A DNA stretch of 40,617 nucleotides, from positions 1 to 40,617 of the forward strand of contig JBBIOD010000009.1 in assembly GCA_037443545.1 (NCBI GenBank), in the 5' to 3' direction. Of this stretch, positions 1 through 7,947 are shown piece after piece. The translations under genes and the position numbers were made by a program. The notes beneath the pieces are model-generated. The model did not search any database. It was not told where the DNA came from and worked only from the letters and a program-made list of their open reading frames with translations. Numbering within the stretch: the stretch's first letter is position 1; the number at the start of each line of letters is the position of its first letter. Source of the stretch: JASEGV01 sp037443545 (GTDB lineage: Bacteria > Bacteroidota > Ignavibacteria > UBA10030 > BY39).

Positions 1-95
1 AACTTAGATATACTTTTTCCTAATGGCGGTCATTAGAAATTTTTAGCCTATTGAATAATCTGGGTTAATTTTTATTCCACTACTCTGCTACTTTT

Positions 96-1316
96 CTACT
101 CGTATCTCAACGCATCTATCGGATTCAGGCTTGCAGCTTTGCGGGCGGGATAGAAGCCGAAGAATACACCGACGGCCATCGAAAAGAAAACAGCTAAAAC
201 TACCGAGCTACCAGATACGAACGTGGGCCAACCGGCAAACTTTGAAATTAAACTCGAACCTCCGACACCTAACAAAATTCCAATAAATCCACCCAATAAA
301 CTTAACACGATTGCTTCCATCAAAAACTGTGATAAAATATCCCGGCGGCGTGCACCTATGGACATTCGGACTCCAATTTCACGCGTCCGTTCGGTTACTG
401 AGACTAACATAATATTCATAATTCCAATCCCACCTACAATCAACGAAACAGAAGCGATGCTGCCCAATAGTATGGTCATAATTTTCGAGGTTGCTGTAGC
501 TGTTTCAGCAATATCAGTTTGATTGCGAATAGTAAAATCGTTATCGTCCCACATTTGAAGCCGATGGCGAACACGAAGCAAATTAGTAACCTCATCCTGA
601 GCTTGAAATATTTTATTTTTACTAACTGCCGAAACCATAATTCCCCAGATAAAATTAATCCCAAGCAGGCGCTTTTGGACTGTAGTGTAAGGCGCTACCA
701 CAATATCATCCTGATCTTGACCTGAAACATTTTGTCCTTTAGGTTTCAATGTTCCAACAACTTTAAAAGGAACATTTCGAATGCGAACCATCTGACCGAT
801 TGGGTCTGCGCCTTGAAAAAGATTATCGGCAACAGTTTTCCCCAACACACAAACTTTGGCAATCGCCTTGATGTCAGCATCAGAAAAGAGTTCGCCACTT
901 TCAAGTTTCCAATCACGTATAGCAAAATAATCGACTGAGCCGCCTTGGACTGACGAACTCCAATTCAAATTACCTGCAACGATTTGCGACGGAGCACGCA
1001 GCATCGGACTCATATACAACACCGAAGGACATTGTTCCACGATTGCCTCAGCGTCTTCGATGGTTAAAGTTGTAACACTTCCGGCGCCGCCACTTACACC
1101 ACCCCGCGAAGTTGCCCCCGGCAAAATCATCAAAACATTTTGCCCCAAACTCGCTATCTGCGATTCAACAGAAAAAGAAGCGCCCTGCCCAACGGCAATC
1201 ATCGCAATAACTGCACCTACGCCTATAATTATTCCAAGCATCGTTAATAGTGAACGCATTTTATTTCGTATCAGCGCATCAAAAGCAATTCTAAATATTT
1301 CTAACCATCGCATCAT
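96..1316 (-). CDS. MacB-type ABC transporter permease (no ATPase domain)
   Basis: This is an inner-membrane permease of the MacB/FtsX superfamily, 406 residues, expected to form a tripartite efflux or lipoprotein-type exporter with the MacA-like protein encoded just upstream. The N-terminus (about residues 20-45) is a hydrophobic segment following the typical RNKMRSLLTMLGIIIGVGAV pattern. A large periplasmic MacB_PCD-like domain follows (about 45-260), and then an FtsX domain with three membrane segments (about 280-400) containing the TERTREIGVRMSIGARR coupling motif. Unlike E. coli MacB, no nucleotide-binding domain is fused. The gene starts 27 bases after the MacA-like gene, so the two are surely one transcript. 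Two adjacent ATG codons stand at the start; either could be used. The ATPase would have to lie left of the window or elsewhere. Family assignment is secure; the substrate is unknown. Confidence 0.9.
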   Translation of the reverse strand: MMRWLEIFRIAFDALIRNKMRSLLTMLGIIIGVGAVIAMIAVGQGASFSVESQIASLGQNVLMILPGATSRGGVSGGAGSVTTLTIEDAEAIVEQCPSVLYMSPMLRAPSQIVAGNLNWSSSVQGGSVDYFAIRDWKLESGELFSDADIKAIAKVCVLGKTVADNLFQGADPIGQMVRIRNVPFKVVGTLKPKGQNVSGQDQDDIVVAPYTTVQKRLLGINFIWGIMVSAVSKNKIFQAQDEVTNLLRVRHRLQMWDDNDFTIRNQTDIAETATATSKIMTILLGSIASVSLIVGGIGIMNIMLVSVTERTREIGVRMSIGARRRDILSQFLMEAIVLSLLGGFIGILLGVGGSSLISKFAGWPTFVSGSSVVLAVFFSMAVGVFFGFYPARKAASLNPIDALRYE

Positions 1317-1343
1317 ATAAAAATAACTTTCTTTAAAATATTT

Positions 1344-2696
1344 TTAGAAACCGGTTCGCCTGCCACCAACGCCAGTTGGACTTTGCGGGCTGAAAGGGTT
1401 TCGCTGAGCTTGCGTCGGTGCTGCCGCACTCATTTCCATTCCGACAATAATTTCGTCTCCTTCTTTTAAAGGACCTCCTTTAACTTCAACAAAACGGTTA
1501 TCGCTGATTCCGATACGAACTGGCATAGGTTTCAAATTTTTATCTTCGTCCAACACCCAAACTCTTTGTATTTGCCGAATCCCACTCCGTCGTCCTTCGC
1601 CGCGCAGGGAACCACCCCCCATTCCTGAACCGGTCATAGGACCACCGCCACCACCTCCGAAAGCTTGCAGACGGCGTTCGCCGTTGCTGTAGTTGACGCC
1701 GTCAGGCGACTTACCATCATTATTCGTCGTGTCTTTTAATTTGATCTTCTCCGCTATTTCTTTTTCAATTTTTTCTACTACATCGGCAGGTGGTTGGAAC
1801 CGCAGAGCTAGCGCCGGGACTCTCAAAACATCTGTTTTCTGATTAATTAATATTGAAACAGTTGCAGTCATTCCAGGCATAAGTTTCATATCCGGGTTTG
1901 GCACTTCGATGATAACCATATACGTAACAACGTTCTGTATGTTTTGCGGTGAGAGCCGTACTTGCGTTACCTTACCTTGAAACTCGCGGTTTGGATGAGC
2001 ATCGACTGTAAAAGTAACATCCTGACCAACCTCGATGTTGCCTATATCGGCTTCGTCAACGTTGGCTTCGACCTGCATTTTTTTTAGATCGTGGGCAATC
2101 ACAAAAAGTTTTGGCGCCTGCAAACTCGCGGCAACAGTCTGACCGACATCAACATCGCGGGATATTACAACCCCATTTATTGGCGACCTGATTATTGAAT
2201 ACCTGATGTTGACTTTTGCCCTATCCAGAGAAGCTTGTGTCTGCTTAAGTTGTGCGAGTGAAGTTTCGTAATTAGTTTGAGCTAAATCCATCTCGGCTTG
2301 CGAAACTAAATTTTTGTTGAAGAGTTCCTGCACTCTTTTCATTGCACGGTGGGCTTCATTCACCTGTGCCTGAACACGCTCCATATTCGCTTCCGATTCT
2401 TTTACCGATGCGGCTAAAAATGTAGAATCAATTTGAGCAATTATTTGTCCAGCATAAACTTGACTGTTGAAATCGACATATATTTTTGAAAGCGATCCGC
2501 TGACTTGCGAACCGACCTGAACAGTGGTTACCGGATTTACTGTGCCCGTTGCACGCACCTGGACGATTACATCGCCGCGTCCGATTTTTTCAGTGCGATA
2601 TTTAATTTCTTCGGCAGTGCTGCTGAAGACAAAATAGTATAATGCAACGATTATAATTATTAGTGCGGTTGATATGTATATTAGTTTTTTCTTCAT
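1344..2696 (-). CDS. MacA/HlyD-family periplasmic adaptor (membrane fusion protein)
   Basis: This periplasmic adaptor subunit of a tripartite efflux pump has 450 residues and is anchored by one N-terminal membrane helix (about residues 5-25). The lipoyl-like halves (about 58-90 and 165-200) flank a helical hairpin (about 95-165) that would contact an outer-membrane channel. A beta-barrel and a membrane-proximal domain follow. Residues 347-369 form an unusual glycine-rich linker (a run of six Gly, then GSGMGGGSLRGEG), inserted inside the membrane-proximal domain before the strand RVWVLDEDKNLKP. A Pro/Gln/Gly-rich tail ends the protein. A preceding charged stretch (about 305-345) is also longer than in E. 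coli MacA. The permease gene follows after 27 bases. The role in export is well supported by family; the substrate cannot be read. Confidence 0.92.
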   Translation of the reverse strand: MKKKLIYISTALIIIIVALYYFVFSSTAEEIKYRTEKIGRGDVIVQVRATGTVNPVTTVQVGSQVSGSLSKIYVDFNSQVYAGQIIAQIDSTFLAASVKESEANMERVQAQVNEAHRAMKRVQELFNKNLVSQAEMDLAQTNYETSLAQLKQTQASLDRAKVNIRYSIIRSPINGVVISRDVDVGQTVAASLQAPKLFVIAHDLKKMQVEANVDEADIGNIEVGQDVTFTVDAHPNREFQGKVTQVRLSPQNIQNVVTYMVIIEVPNPDMKLMPGMTATVSILINQKTDVLRVPALALRFQPPADVVEKIEKEIAEKIKLKDTTNNDGKSPDGVNYSNGERRLQAFGGGGGGPMTGSGMGGGSLRGEGRRSGIRQIQRVWVLDEDKNLKPMPVRIGISDNRFVEVKGGPLKEGDEIIVGMEMSAAAPTQAQRNPFSPQSPTGVGGRRTGF

Positions 2697-2759
2697 TTTA
2701 TAATTGTCTATTAATGATTTTTAATTTCAGTTTGCAGTTTAATACAAACGCATTATGCT

Positions 2760-3719
2760 CTAAGCTATAAACTTTCCATCTTTCATTATCAATCTGTCAT
2801 CGAACCACACATCTGGATTTTTTACTAACCCATCTAAGTGACTTGCAACGCGAACGCTACCGCCCATCGACTTGTTGTCGCCAAAAGCAACGTGAATTGT
2901 TCCCATAACTTTCTCGTCTTCCAAGATAAGTCCTGTTAAAATTGCTTTATCGTTCGTTCCGATACCAAACTCTGCAACATTGCGACCATCAAGCCCGTGC
3001 GGTTCCAAAAGTTTTACTAATTTTTCGGCTTCTTCGCCACCGGTTATATCAGCAGCGTATCCATCTTTAACAACAATCTTAATCGGAGATTTGATCATTC
3101 CAACGCCAGCCATCGAACCGTCAATTACGACGACACCGTTTGATTTACATTCTTCAGGTGCGAGGTATGCTTCACCAGTCGGTAAATTCCCCCACTGTCC
3201 TTTTTCACGAAACAGTCCTGAACTTGCGTGAGCCGAGCGTCCTACAATCGGCATATTGATATCAGTTCCACTTGGAGATGTTACACGAATTACTTTCGTC
3301 TGTTCCATCAACTCACAGAGTTTATAAGTTCGCTCAGCAATTTTATGATAGTCCGCGTTCATACAGCGAATCATAATTTCTTCGGTAACACCTGGCAGAG
3401 TTGCGATGCGGACACCAAGCGCTGTAGCAAGTCGGCGTGAGTCGGTGTGCGTTAACGATTTTGAAGTCGGGCATAGCACAACGTCGAACTGCTTCATTAA
3501 TTCAGCGATTTGCCTTGGTGGTTCTTCGCCGTTAGTTTTGCGCGGCTGCATTTCGATAATAACTGGATCAGCGCCGCCTAAATTTTTTGCCGCTTGCCAT
3601 AGCGAATAGCCAATATGCCTAAGAGGTTCATCAGTAACTACAAGCACAGTTTCGCCGTTTTGCAAGCCCATACAATCGTGGATTGCGATTTCAGAAGCTT
3701 TATCTAATTTGTTTTTCAT
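2760..3719 (-). CDS. M29-family (AmpS/PepS-like) metallo-aminopeptidase
   Basis: A cytoplasmic aminopeptidase of the M29 (thermophilic aminopeptidase T) family, 319 residues, somewhat shorter than the roughly 410-residue founding members. The diagnostic segments are present. NLPTGEAYLAPEE carries Glu183, AEFGIGTN carries Glu250, GTIHVAFGDN carries His276 and SHLD carries His294/Asp296, which correspond to the family's two-metal ligands. These enzymes remove N-terminal residues from peptides using two divalent metals. The N-terminal half is the smaller substrate-side domain. The gene lies 36 bases downstream of an MFSD1-like transporter gene and is probably co-transcribed with it, which suggests hydrolysis of imported or recycled peptides (inference). 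Some members of this fold are dioxygenases (NicX-like), so the substrate is not certain. Confidence 0.87.
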   Translation of the reverse strand: MKNKLDKASEIAIHDCMGLQNGETVLVVTDEPLRHIGYSLWQAAKNLGGADPVIIEMQPRKTNGEEPPRQIAELMKQFDVVLCPTSKSLTHTDSRRLATALGVRIATLPGVTEEIMIRCMNADYHKIAERTYKLCELMEQTKVIRVTSPSGTDINMPIVGRSAHASSGLFREKGQWGNLPTGEAYLAPEECKSNGVVVIDGSMAGVGMIKSPIKIVVKDGYAADITGGEEAEKLVKLLEPHGLDGRNVAEFGIGTNDKAILTGLILEDEKVMGTIHVAFGDNKSMGGSVRVASHLDGLVKNPDVWFDDRLIMKDGKFIA

Positions 3720-3755
3720 ATAATTTCGACTATTGTTTATCGAATAAGTTTAATT

Positions 3756-5054
3756 TTAATTAACTATTTTTTGTGGGATAGGCAATTCAAGGCCGTGACC
3801 TGTATGACTTTTTTCTGTCCGGCGGAGTAAAAATGCGAATAATAAGCCAAAAAAACCGAGAGTTGAAAAAATCCACATTCCTAAATTATAACCATCTGGA
3901 TTTGCGGCACTTGCCCCCGAAATATCGTTTGAGTAACCTATCAACCAATTCATACCGGCCAAACCAATTTGCTGTATCAAAGTCATCACAGCATAAGCAG
4001 TTCCCAAACGACTTTGAGGAACGATGTATGCAACCGATGGCCACATTACTGCTGGGATTAATGAGAATGCAATTCCCATCATTGCTATCGGAATGAACAA
4101 GGAAACTCCGCTATAAGCCATCATCAGAAAAACGGGGACTAAAAGAAGCGAGCCGAATGTCATTAATAAAGCACGGTTGCCAATTTTATCGGCTAACAAT
4201 CCGAACAACGGAGTTGCAACCATAGCAGACATCGGAAGAATGGAATTTAAAAAACCACCGAACTCACGCGAAGTGCCGTGTGCTTCGATGAAAAATTTTA
4301 TTGCAAAACTGCGGAATGGAAAAATTGCTGAATAAAAAGTAATGCACAGGGCCACGATTAACCAGAACGATTTATTAAACTTGAACATATTCTTGATATC
4401 TAAACGATCGACTTCGCCGGCTTGAGCTAATTCATATTTTTTCGCTGCCCGATTTTCTAAAATCCAATAACCGACAGCACCGATAATGCACAATACCGAA
4501 ATTATTGTTGCGATAAATAATGGGTGCTGCCAATTTATATAATACGATTGAAACAGGGTTGGAGAATTGTCGGCTGCCACCGATCCTAAACGTGCGATAG
4601 TTAAATTTAGACCGAAGGCAAAGCTCAGTTCTTTTCCCTTGAACCATTTTGCTAACGCGGTTGTGATGGCAACGATTAAGGGTTCTGCTCCTAAACCGAG
4701 TAGTAATCTACCTAACGTCATAATATAAAAATCGGATGAGAGTGCAGTAACACCGGCTGCTATAAAACATATTAACCCAAAAACCATCACAGATAATTTG
4801 GTCCCAAATCGATCGATAAGATAGCCGCCGATAAGTAAAATTACGATTGCGGCAACGCTGTAAATTGAATATAAAGTTCCGATGTTTTCGTCTGAGAATC
4901 CGATTTGGGATTTTAGCATATCGGCAATGGGAGCGATGCTGTCGTAAACATAGTAATTGCCGAACATTGCTAAACTGATAAATACGAGAACAATCCAACG
5001 GTAAGCTGCGGGTGGTTGCGTTTTTAATAATTGATTGGAAGTAATATTGTTCAT
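3756..5054 (-). CDS. MFS transporter, MFSD1-like
   Basis: A major facilitator superfamily carrier of 432 residues with about 12 predicted membrane segments and the inter-helix motif GGYLIDRFGTKLS after helix 2. Two stretches resemble animal MFSD1 rather than drug or sugar carriers: KWFKGKELSFAFGLNLTIAR with GS following, in the middle, and MWPSVAYIVP...LGTAYAVMTLIQQIGLAG in the C-terminal half. I am matching these to MFSD1 from memory. Vertebrate MFSD1 is described as a lysosomal dipeptide uniporter. The immediate downstream neighbour is an M29 aminopeptidase, consistent with transport of short peptides followed by cytoplasmic cleavage (inference). No clear Shine-Dalgarno stands before the ATG. 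MFS membership is certain; the MFSD1-like subfamily is likely. Confidence 0.88.
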   Translation of the reverse strand: MNNITSNQLLKTQPPAAYRWIVLVFISLAMFGNYYVYDSIAPIADMLKSQIGFSDENIGTLYSIYSVAAIVILLIGGYLIDRFGTKLSVMVFGLICFIAAGVTALSSDFYIMTLGRLLLGLGAEPLIVAITTALAKWFKGKELSFAFGLNLTIARLGSVAADNSPTLFQSYYINWQHPLFIATIISVLCIIGAVGYWILENRAAKKYELAQAGEVDRLDIKNMFKFNKSFWLIVALCITFYSAIFPFRSFAIKFFIEAHGTSREFGGFLNSILPMSAMVATPLFGLLADKIGNRALLMTFGSLLLVPVFLMMAYSGVSLFIPIAMMGIAFSLIPAVMWPSVAYIVPQSRLGTAYAVMTLIQQIGLAGMNWLIGYSNDISGASAANPDGYNLGMWIFSTLGFFGLLFAFLLRRTEKSHTGHGLELPIPQKIVN

Positions 5055-5145
5055 TGATTGATATATTTTTGTTATAGGAAATTAATATGAAAATAGGAAA
5101 ATTCTGATGAATTAGCAAAGGACGGGTAGGTTTACAGATGTAATA

Positions 5146-5313
5146 CTATCCCCTTCCCCGTTTTTTATTCTCTATCAGAACCTGCGCATCCACGGGTGCC
5201 GCACAAATGGAACATACATAACGCCGCATGGTTCCGTTGTAGTCGGGCTCGCGCACTTGCTTGCAGTTCGGGCATCGGACGACCGTAGGTTTTTCTGCCT
5301 TGGGTGTCGACAA
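5146..5313 (-). CDS. Small zinc-ribbon protein, 55 residues, TTG start
   Basis: A short reading frame reads as a compact zinc ribbon: RCPNCKQVREPD near residues 13-24 and YVCSICAAPVD near residues 32-42, giving two CxxC knuckles (Cys14/17 and Cys34/37) 16 residues apart. The tail is basic (KKRGRG). The only usable in-frame start is TTG at 5313, preceded by an AAGAGG Shine-Dalgarno about 11 bases upstream; an in-frame stop lies just before it. It stands alone between the ahcY terminator and the MFSD1-like gene, 91 bases upstream of the latter. The function is not known. Similar tiny zinc ribbons are common single-gene entries in Bacteroidota-type genomes. The paired Cys spacing makes a real gene more likely than chance. 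Confidence 0.7.
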   Translation of the reverse strand: MSTPKAEKPTVVRCPNCKQVREPDYNGTMRRYVCSICAAPVDAQVLIENKKRGRG

Positions 5314-5364
5314 TTGGGTAACAACCTCTTATAAATTTTAATTAATAGATAGTTTGTTTATGTA

Positions 5365-5394
5365 CAAACCTACAAAAATTTTATATAAAACAAA
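5365..5394 (-). promoter_or_regulatory. Candidate Bacteroidota-type promoter for the zinc-ribbon gene
   Basis: On the minus strand TAGGTTTG (5365-5372) matches the Bacteroidota -7 element TAnnTTTG, and TTTG (5391-5394) lies 18 bases upstream, close to the expected -33 element. The predicted transcript start would be about 45 bases before the TTG start codon of the zinc-ribbon gene. The upstream element overlaps the T-tract of the ahcY terminator. The motif is short and the region AT-rich, so this is only a candidate. Confidence 0.3.
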
Positions 5395-5421
5395 AAAGGC
5401 AGTCATGCTATACTGCCTTTT
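5392..5421 (-). terminator. Intrinsic terminator after ahcY
   Basis: A perfect inverted repeat, AAAAGGCAGT (5394-5403) and ACTGCCTTTT (5412-5421), has an 8-base loop. Read on the minus strand, it is followed by TTTTTTGTTTT, the U-rich tract of a rho-independent terminator. It lies 33 bases after the ahcY stop and closes the nucleotidyltransferase-metK-ahcY transcript. Confidence 0.88.
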
Positions 5422-5454
5422 CATTATTTAACAAATTAATATTTTCTCAGCCAG

Positions 5455-6735
5455 TTAGGTTCCTGCCGAGTAATCATCCATATATTTTTTTTGTTCGGGA
5501 GTAAGTTTATCAATTTTTATTCCCATCGTTTTTAATTTCAATTCAGCGATGTTTTGGTCCTGCTCTTCTGGAATATCGTGAACTCCGTTTGCAAGCCTCT
5601 GACCTTTTTTATGAAGTTCAACAATCCGTAACTGCGATAAAAATTGGTTAGCGAACGACATATCCATAACTTCCGAAGGGTGTCCTTCAGCCGCGGCTAA
5701 GTTTACTAATCTGCCTTGAGCTAAAACGTAAATGCCTTTACCGTTTTTAAGTGTATATTCTTCGTTGTTCGGTCGCACATCATGTTTAGAGACCGATATT
5801 TTCTCCAATTCATTCAAATTGATTTCACAGTCGTAATGACCGGTGTTACAAACGATGGCGCCTTCTTTCATCATCTTGAAATGTCTTCCAACAATAACAT
5901 CCTTCACACCTGTAGCTGTAATAAAAACATCTCCAATTTTTGCCGCTTCATCCATTGTCATAACGCGCATACCATCCAAGTTAGCTTTGAGTGCGGCTGT
6001 AGGTTTTACCTCGGTTATTATTACATTAGCGCCCATCCCTTTTGCCCTCATTCCAACGCCCTTGCCGCAGTGTCCGTAACCTGCGACGACAACATTTTTG
6101 CCGGCAAGCAGTATGCTTGTTGCTCTTAGTATGCCGTCTAAAGTCGATTGACCGGTTCCGTAAACGTTATCGAAATCCCATTTCGTTTCAGCATCATTCA
6201 CAGCAATAACGGGATATTTTAAAGCTCCATCTTCAGCCATTGAACGTAAACGGTGAACTCCTGTAGTTGTTTCCTCAGTCCCTCCGATAACATATTTCTC
6301 TGCAAATTCGGGATGCTTATTATGAATTGTAAAAATCAAATCTGCACCGTCATCCAAGGTTAAGTTCGGATGGAATTTCAGTGTTTCTTCGATGCACCAG
6401 TAAAAATCTTTTACCGACATTCCGTGCCATGCAAAAATCGAAATTCCATTATTAGCGAGAGCCGCGGCAACTGAATCGTTTGTAGAAAGGGGGTTACAAC
6501 CGCTCCAACTCACCTCGGCGCCTGCTTCAACAAAAGTTTTAACGAGAACGGCAGTTTCTTTTGTAACGTGCAAACAGCCGGCAATCTTATAACCTTTGAA
6601 TGGTTTTGTTTTACGATACTTTTCCTGCAACGCCATCAACACGGGCATACGCGATTCGGCCCACCCGATTAATTTCTTACCTTCTTTTGCTAATTTAATA
6701 TCTTTAACTTTGTATTTTCCAGCTTTGTAATCCAT
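5455..6735 (-). CDS. ahcY: Adenosylhomocysteinase
   Basis: S-adenosylhomocysteine hydrolase splits SAH into adenosine and homocysteine using tightly bound NAD, relieving product inhibition of methyltransferases. At 426 residues it is the shorter, archaeal/thermophile-like form. The substrate domain shows GCLHVTKETAVL, SWSGCNPLSTND and FAWHGMSVKDFYWC. The NAD domain (about residues 195-350) has GYGHCGKGVGMRAKGMGA, and the CNTGHYDCEIN region follows. The protein ends ...LTPEQKKYMDDYSAGT and lacks the PxHYRY tail that in eukaryotic and many bacterial enzymes reaches the NAD site of the neighbouring subunit. It lies 27 bases downstream of metK, so methyl-donor synthesis and by-product removal are co-expressed. 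Start is ATG at 6735; an intrinsic terminator follows. Confidence 0.97.
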   Translation of the reverse strand: MDYKAGKYKVKDIKLAKEGKKLIGWAESRMPVLMALQEKYRKTKPFKGYKIAGCLHVTKETAVLVKTFVEAGAEVSWSGCNPLSTNDSVAAALANNGISIFAWHGMSVKDFYWCIEETLKFHPNLTLDDGADLIFTIHNKHPEFAEKYVIGGTEETTTGVHRLRSMAEDGALKYPVIAVNDAETKWDFDNVYGTGQSTLDGILRATSILLAGKNVVVAGYGHCGKGVGMRAKGMGANVIITEVKPTAALKANLDGMRVMTMDEAAKIGDVFITATGVKDVIVGRHFKMMKEGAIVCNTGHYDCEINLNELEKISVSKHDVRPNNEEYTLKNGKGIYVLAQGRLVNLAAAEGHPSEVMDMSFANQFLSQLRIVELHKKGQRLANGVHDIPEEQDQNIAELKLKTMGIKIDKLTPEQKKYMDDYSAGT

Positions 6736-6762
6736 ACTTTACCAATCTATTTTTATATTTGC

Positions 6763-7926
6763 TTAACGAGCTTTTTTAAATAATTTAACTAAGTCTAATT
6801 TTTCCCAACTGAATTCTGCATCGTCTCTTCCGAAGTGACCATAGGCAGCGGTCTTTCTATAAATCGGACGTTTTAACCTCAATCGTTCTATGATTCCTTT
6901 CGGCGTGAGGTCGACTTCTTTTTTTATGAACTCAGCAATATACGTATCGGGGAGTTTACCGGTGCCAAAAGTGTTCACGTAAATTGAAACGGGTAGATCG
7001 ACACCAATTGCGTATGCGACCTGAATTAAACACTCATCTGCGAGTTCGGCTGCTACTATATTTTTTGCTATGTAGCGGGCAGCATAAGCTCCGCTCCGGT
7101 CAACTTTAGATGGGTCTTTTCCTGAGAATGCCCCTCCGCCGTGAGGAGCTTTTCCACCATAAGTATCGACAATAATTTTTCTGCCGGTCAAACCGCTGTC
7201 GCCGTGGGGCCCGCCAATCTCGAACGAACCAGTAGGGTTAATGTGATAATTTATTTTGCCATCGAGATATTCGGATGGAATAACTTTTTTTGTTACATGT
7301 TCGAGAATATCTTTCTTGATAATATTTTGTGTGATAATTTTATTACGATATTTTGGATCGTGCTGCGTGGATACCACAATAGTGTGAACCCGTTTTGGAA
7401 TCTTTCCGTGATACTCGATCGTTACTTGCGATTTTGCATCGGGACGCAAGTACGGAATTAATTCGGGTTCCTTTTTCCTGATGTCTGCCAAACGTTTGAC
7501 GATTGAGTGGGCGAACATCAGAGGCATCGGCATATATTGAGGCGTTTCGGAAGTTGCATAACCGAACATCATACCTTGATCGCCAGCGCCGCCTTTATCA
7601 ACACCTTTTGCAATATCACCCGATTGTTTGTGCAGTTTATTTTCGATATGGCATAAGTTTGCTTCGAACAAATATTCCGGCTTGGTATAACCAATCTCGC
7701 GAATTGTTTTGCGGGCTATTTCCATTATTTCGGTATCGGAAATTTTACTTTTCGCTTTTACTTCGCCACCAATCAGTACATAGTTAGTTGTTACAAACGT
7801 TTCACACGCTACACGCGAGTTTTTATCTTTAACTAAATAAGCATCTAAAACTGCATCCGAAATCTGGTCTGCAATTTTATCAGGATGCCCTTCGGAAACT
7901 GATTCCGAAGTAAATAAATATGACAT
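6763..7926 (-). CDS. metK: S-adenosylmethionine synthetase
   Basis: Methionine adenosyltransferase makes SAM from methionine and ATP, a cytoplasmic tetrameric enzyme; 387 residues is the usual length. Family signatures are intact: the N-terminal FTSESVSEGHPDKIADQISDA with the catalytic His, the central GAGDQGMMFGYA hexapeptide region, and the later GGGAFSGKDPSKVDRSGAYAAR phosphate-binding loop. It sits between a sugar nucleotidyltransferase gene (21 bases upstream) and ahcY (27 bases downstream) in one apparent operon. No SAM riboswitch fits into the short gap before it, so any control must act upstream of the nucleotidyltransferase gene. Assignment is firm. Confidence 0.98.
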   Translation of the reverse strand: MSYLFTSESVSEGHPDKIADQISDAVLDAYLVKDKNSRVACETFVTTNYVLIGGEVKAKSKISDTEIMEIARKTIREIGYTKPEYLFEANLCHIENKLHKQSGDIAKGVDKGGAGDQGMMFGYATSETPQYMPMPLMFAHSIVKRLADIRKKEPELIPYLRPDAKSQVTIEYHGKIPKRVHTIVVSTQHDPKYRNKIITQNIIKKDILEHVTKKVIPSEYLDGKINYHINPTGSFEIGGPHGDSGLTGRKIIVDTYGGKAPHGGGAFSGKDPSKVDRSGAYAARYIAKNIVAAELADECLIQVAYAIGVDLPVSIYVNTFGTGKLPDTYIAEFIKKEVDLTPKGIIERLRLKRPIYRKTAAYGHFGRDDAEFSWEKLDLVKLFKKAR

Positions 7927-7947
7927 TACAAATTTTCCTTTAAATTA

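Noticed and set aside
20..36. Inverted repeat CTAATG/CATTAG after the MacB permease as a terminator
   Set aside because: It has only a 6-base AT-rich stem with no U-tract on the minus strand; the transcript may continue to an ATPase gene.
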